Shown piece after piece: positions 61,345-64,000 of a stretch of 64,000 bases of DNA (the stretch's first letter is position 1; the number at the start of each line of letters is the position of its first letter). The notes under the pieces are model-generated. The model had not been told where the DNA came from. It saw only the letters and a list, made by a program, of their open reading frames with translations, and ran no database searches. The position numbers and the translations under genes were made by a program. Origin of the DNA: Hoeflea_A sp965228785 (lineage in GTDB: Bacteria; Pseudomonadota; Alphaproteobacteria; Rhizobiales; Rhizobiaceae); assembly GCA_965228785.1 (NCBI GenBank), contig CBDDIF010000001.1, positions 372,001 to 436,000 of the forward strand. The letters run 5' to 3'.

Positions 61345-62649
61345 ATGACTCAGCACCGCGCGCAGCGGTCTTTCAAGCTACCGTTCTTCTATGGTTGGGC
61401 GATCATCGGCATTGCTTTCGTAACCATAGCCATCGGCGTGAGCTCCCGCACCGCATTCTCGCTGCTTTTGCCACCGCTGATCGAGGAGTTCGGATGGGAC
61501 CGTGGCCTTCTGGCCGGTGCCTTCTCGTTCGGTTTCCTGGTTTCCGCCTTGTTCAGTCCGTTCGTTGGCCGGTTGATGGATCGTCAAGGCCCGCGCGTGG
61601 TGATCGAGGCGGGCGTCTTCCTGATGGCCGCCGGCCTGCTGCTCGCGCCGCTTATCACGACGCCCTGGCATCTCTATGCCACGCTCGGCCTGTTGGTCGG
61701 CGCCGGCGCCAATCTTCTAAGCTTTACGGCCCAGTCGCTCTACCTGCCCAACTGGTTCATCCGGCGCCGCAGTCTGGCGATCAGCATCGCGTTTTCCGGT
61801 GCCGGTGTTGGTGCCATCGTGTTGCTGCCCTGGATCCAGGTCGTTATCGAGCGCGACGGTTGGCGAGCCTCCTGCTGGATCATGGGCCTCATCGTGCTGC
61901 TGGTACTGGGTCCGCTCAATCTTCTTGTTCGCAAGCGACCCGAAGACATGGCGTTGCGACCAGACGGTGCATCAGCAGACATGGGCAACGTAGAGGCCGA
62001 TCATCCGTCGAACGTGGTCGATCCGGCCTGGGCATCGGTTGACTGGACACTCAGACGGGCAATGCGCACCGGGCGTTTCTGGTGGGTCGCACTCGCCTTC
62101 TTCAGCGGCCTCTTCGCCTGGTACGCGGTTCAGGTTCACCAGACAAAATACCTGATCGAGGTCGGTTTCGAGCCATTACTGGCAGGTTGGGCACTTGGGC
62201 TTGTCAGCGCCGTCGCCATTCCCGGCCAAATCGGACTCGGCGCACTGTCCGACCGCATCGGTCGCGAGTGGGTGTGGTCGATCGGATGCGGTGGTTTCGC
62301 CATATGTTATTGCGCGCTGATCGCCCTCGAAACAATGCAATCTCATGCCCTGCTCTACCTGATGGTGGCTTCCCAGGGGTTCCTTGGCTACGCCTTGCCA
62401 TCCGTCATGGGGCCGATCGTGGCCGAGATTTTCGAGGGGCCGCATTATGGCAGCATCTTCGGAACTTTAGCGGTGGCGCTGATCAGCGGTGGTGCGGCCG
62501 GCCCATGGGTCACCGGAATCATCTTCGATCTGGCCGGAAGCTATCGCCCGTCGTTCTTGTTGGGGATCGGACTTTGCGCCCTGTCGGCGGCAGCGATCTG
62601 GATAGCCGCGCCGCGCAAGGTGCGGGTCGTGCCGGGCCGGATACGTTGA
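61345..62649 (+). CDS. MFS transporter, monocarboxylate/oxalate-formate-like
   Basis: 434 aa from ATG 61345 (frame open to 61294; the ribosome site is weak). Twelve helices; the loop 2-3 signature is present as FSPFVGRLMDRQGPRVVIEAG, and the loop 8-9 counterpart GLGALSDRIGREWVW. It resembles the aromatic acid or formate/oxalate antiporter group. Follows the dehydratase on the same strand. Confidence 0.85.
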   Translation: MTQHRAQRSFKLPFFYGWAIIGIAFVTIAIGVSSRTAFSLLLPPLIEEFGWDRGLLAGAFSFGFLVSALFSPFVGRLMDRQGPRVVIEAGVFLMAAGLLLAPLITTPWHLYATLGLLVGAGANLLSFTAQSLYLPNWFIRRRSLAISIAFSGAGVGAIVLLPWIQVVIERDGWRASCWIMGLIVLLVLGPLNLLVRKRPEDMALRPDGASADMGNVEADHPSNVVDPAWASVDWTLRRAMRTGRFWWVALAFFSGLFAWYAVQVHQTKYLIEVGFEPLLAGWALGLVSAVAIPGQIGLGALSDRIGREWVWSIGCGGFAICYCALIALETMQSHALLYLMVASQGFLGYALPSVMGPIVAEIFEGPHYGSIFGTLAVALISGGAAGPWVTGIIFDLAGSYRPSFLLGIGLCALSAAAIWIAAPRKVRVVPGRIR

Positions 62650-62657
62650 TGGAAAGT

Positions 62658-62675
62658 CGACCCGTTTTCGGGTCG
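62658..62675. terminator. Convergent hairpin between MFS and VOC genes
   Basis: CGACCCG pairs with CGGGTCG over TTTT (62658-62664 and 62669-62675). It lies between two convergent stop codons. No extended T-tract. Confidence 0.55.
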
Positions 62676-62677
62676 GA

Positions 62678-63043
62678 CTAAGCTGGCTGAAAGAGTTCGA
62701 TCGGATTGCCGGATGGATCCTGACAGAGGATCTGGCTGCCTCCGGGGCCGGAGATGATGTCGTTGCGGAATGTGACATCGCTTTCGCGCAATTTCTCCAC
62801 AACAGACAGCAGGTTTTCGACCTGGACCACGATGCGATTCCAGCCGCCCGGTTCTGGCTGAGATCCGTCCGGCATCGGTTGGGAGGCAGAAGCGGGCGGT
62901 CCGGCAAGCCACAGTTGAAGATCGCCCAGCGAGACGATGGCCATGGCGGGTCCGAATTGCTGCAGCAATTCGAAGCCAAGCAAATCGCGATAGAAAGTGA
63001 TGGCCTCCGGTACGTCGTGGACAATGTAGCGAAATGCGGCCAT
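62678..63043 (-). CDS. VOC/glyoxalase-superfamily protein
   Basis: 121 aa. Pattern MAAFRYIVHDVPEAITFYRDLLGFELLQQF, then WNRIVVQVENLLSVVEKL and a final SGNPIELFQP with the metal Glu. A single vicinal-oxygen-chelate domain; it may be a dioxygenase, glyoxalase or resistance-type binder, which sequence cannot distinguish. Stands alone between convergent MFS and the next minus-strand gene. Confidence 0.85.
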   Translation of the reverse strand: MAAFRYIVHDVPEAITFYRDLLGFELLQQFGPAMAIVSLGDLQLWLAGPPASASQPMPDGSQPEPGGWNRIVVQVENLLSVVEKLRESDVTFRNDIISGPGGSQILCQDPSGNPIELFQPA

Positions 63044-63080
63044 GAGAGGCTCCTTTCCTACCCAGCCCGGTGCCTGAAAT

Positions 63081-63563
63081 TCAACCGTCGGCCTTGCCTT
63101 GTTCCGACGGGTCGAATTGCGGCCCCAATGCGTTCACCTGTTGCAGCATTGTAGCGAGGTTGCGTTTGATCCGCTCGCGCAACATTTGGGCGATCTCCGG
63201 GTATTCCTCCATCATGCGGCGGAACATCGGCCGGTTGATGCGGATGACCTCGCTGTCTTCGGTCGCCATCGCGGTGATGGTGCGCTTGGTCGAGGAAATG
63301 ACGGAGATCTCTCCCAGCAGGTCGCCCGGCAGGGCGTGGCCGACATTGGCAAGTTTGCCGGCGCGATCGCGGCGCAACAGGGTGAAGCGGCCGGTGGAGA
63401 CAACGAAGGCGCTGTCGGCGACGGCACCCTCGTGAAACAACGGTTTGTTGCGGGCTATCGAGCGGCGCTCGGAGCCGAAGGCGACGAGACGCAGCATCTC
63501 GTCGTTGAAGCCCTCGAAAAGCTGCACGCTTGCCAAAAGCGTAATGTCGTCATTGAGCGCCAT
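63081..63563 (-). CDS. Cyclic-nucleotide-binding-domain protein (no HTH)
   Basis: 160 aa from ATG 63563. A cNMP-binding beta-roll: LFHEGAVADSAFVVSTGRF, GKLANVGHALPGDLLGEISVIS and the phosphate-binding cassette near TKRTITAMATEDSEVI. No DNA-binding helix-turn-helix follows, so it is not a Crp-like regulator; it may bind a nucleotide in a regulatory complex. Role unknown. Confidence 0.8.
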   Translation of the reverse strand: MALNDDITLLASVQLFEGFNDEMLRLVAFGSERRSIARNKPLFHEGAVADSAFVVSTGRFTLLRRDRAGKLANVGHALPGDLLGEISVISSTKRTITAMATEDSEVIRINRPMFRRMMEEYPEIAQMLRERIKRNLATMLQQVNALGPQFDPSEQGKADG

Positions 63564-63731
63564 GCGGCCCCTCGCCAAACTTGATGTTTACCCGGAACCG
63601 GCGGTTTCGGGCAGCCAGTTCAACGCTTTAGCAGATAAGGGGATGATTTTGTAGCCGTCGCTTTCGGTCACCAGGATTTCGACGGGGCGCGGCGGATTGC
63701 GCGCCTGGACCGGCTCTAGCAGCGGCAAAAG

Positions 63732-64000
63732 TCACTTGCGGTTGGGTGCACCCAGCATTTCCGACGCGTCGGCCGCTGCCTTACGCACCGCGTTGCGAAT
63801 GGCCGCGCTGCTTTCGGGGTCGGAAAACCGGTTGTCGGGGCCGGACACGTTGAGCGCGCCCACAACGCACCCGGTGTGATCGAACACCGCGGCAGCGCAG
63901 GACCCGATGCCCGCCTCGAAGTTGCCGACACTCCAGGCGTATCCTTTCGCCTTGTCGTCTTTTGCCTGCGCGATCACGCCTTTCACCGTCGTGGGCGTCT
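63732..64000 (-). CDS. IclR-family regulator, C-terminal part (cut by window end)
   Basis: Frame is open to base 64000. GYAWSVGNFEAGIGSCAAAVFDHTGCVVGALNVSGPDNRFSD is the conserved C-terminal ligand domain of IclR regulators, with NAVRKAAADASEMLGA at the end. The N-terminal winged helix lies outside the window. Target unknown. Confidence 0.8.
   Translation of the reverse strand, partial: TPTTVKGVIAQAKDDKAKGYAWSVGNFEAGIGSCAAAVFDHTGCVVGALNVSGPDNRFSDPESSAAIRNAVRKAAADASEMLGAPNRK

Noticed and set aside
1..64000. CRISPR arrays, rRNA, tRNA, plasmid or phage integration genes.
   Set aside because: No regular short repeats with spacers and no such genes were found on reading both strands; phage structural or integrase frames are absent.

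Overview
The window is high-GC DNA from an alphaproteobacterium, most likely of the Hyphomicrobiales (rhizobial or Stappiaceae-like). The evidence is the order ubiH, tesB, glnK-amtB, ftsK, lolA, xth with sigma-54/NtrC control of the ammonium genes, together with many ABC/TRAP solute-binding proteins and amidohydrolases. There is no rRNA, tRNA or CRISPR array. The taxonomic call is inference from gene content, not from a search.

Layout. 1-6.1 kb: end of an NAD-kinase-like gene, then a tight five-gene operon (GCS2-type carboxylate-amine ligase, Fes-like esterase, ATP-grasp ligase, second esterase, second ATP-grasp ligase) that looks like an uncharacterised amide or peptide small-molecule pathway. 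6.2-23.2 kb: an accessory block. It holds a methyltransferase/OsmC pair, an HxlR regulator, a seven-gene LIV-type ABC transporter operon with an iron-type alcohol dehydrogenase and an exported cyclase, and a translationally coupled histidine kinase / NtrC-like regulator / periplasmic-binding-protein module. A chimeric scar made of two gene fragments and a guanine deaminase pair follow. Both transporter and sensor promoters carry paired palindromes of the form TGAGCG-N5-CGCTCA, which I propose as the operator of the NtrC-like regulator; that regulator has lost its GAFTGA motif. 23.2-26.9 kb: TetR-controlled HlyD/ABC-2 efflux operon with a perfect operator. 27.0-29.7 kb: AT-rich foreign-looking segment with an IS3 remnant and a DUF3422-like membrane protein.

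29.7-37.9 kb: an operon combining a TRAP transporter with PyrK, class 1B PyrD, an M20 carbamoylase, PyrE and a small protein, with a divergent XRE regulator and a 26-bp palindrome between them. I read it as a possible uptake and use pathway for orotate, dihydroorotate or N-carbamoylaspartate. 37.9-48.5 kb: mostly core genes (orphan ParD, ubiH, tesB, glnK-amtB, a second amtB, ftsK, lolA, xth, a 41-aa small ORF).

48.6-53 kb: P450, orphan TRAP-binding protein, IclR and an adenosine-deaminase-family enzyme. 53.1-57.1 kb: a giant modular secreted nuclease, probably exported by a type I system. 57.1-59.7 kb: truncated IS5-family transposase, a lower-GC exported amidohydrolase and a geneless stretch. 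59.7-64 kb: small membrane protein, threonine-dehydratase-like enzyme, MFS permease, VOC protein, cyclic-nucleotide-binding protein and the C-terminus of an IclR regulator cut by the window edge.
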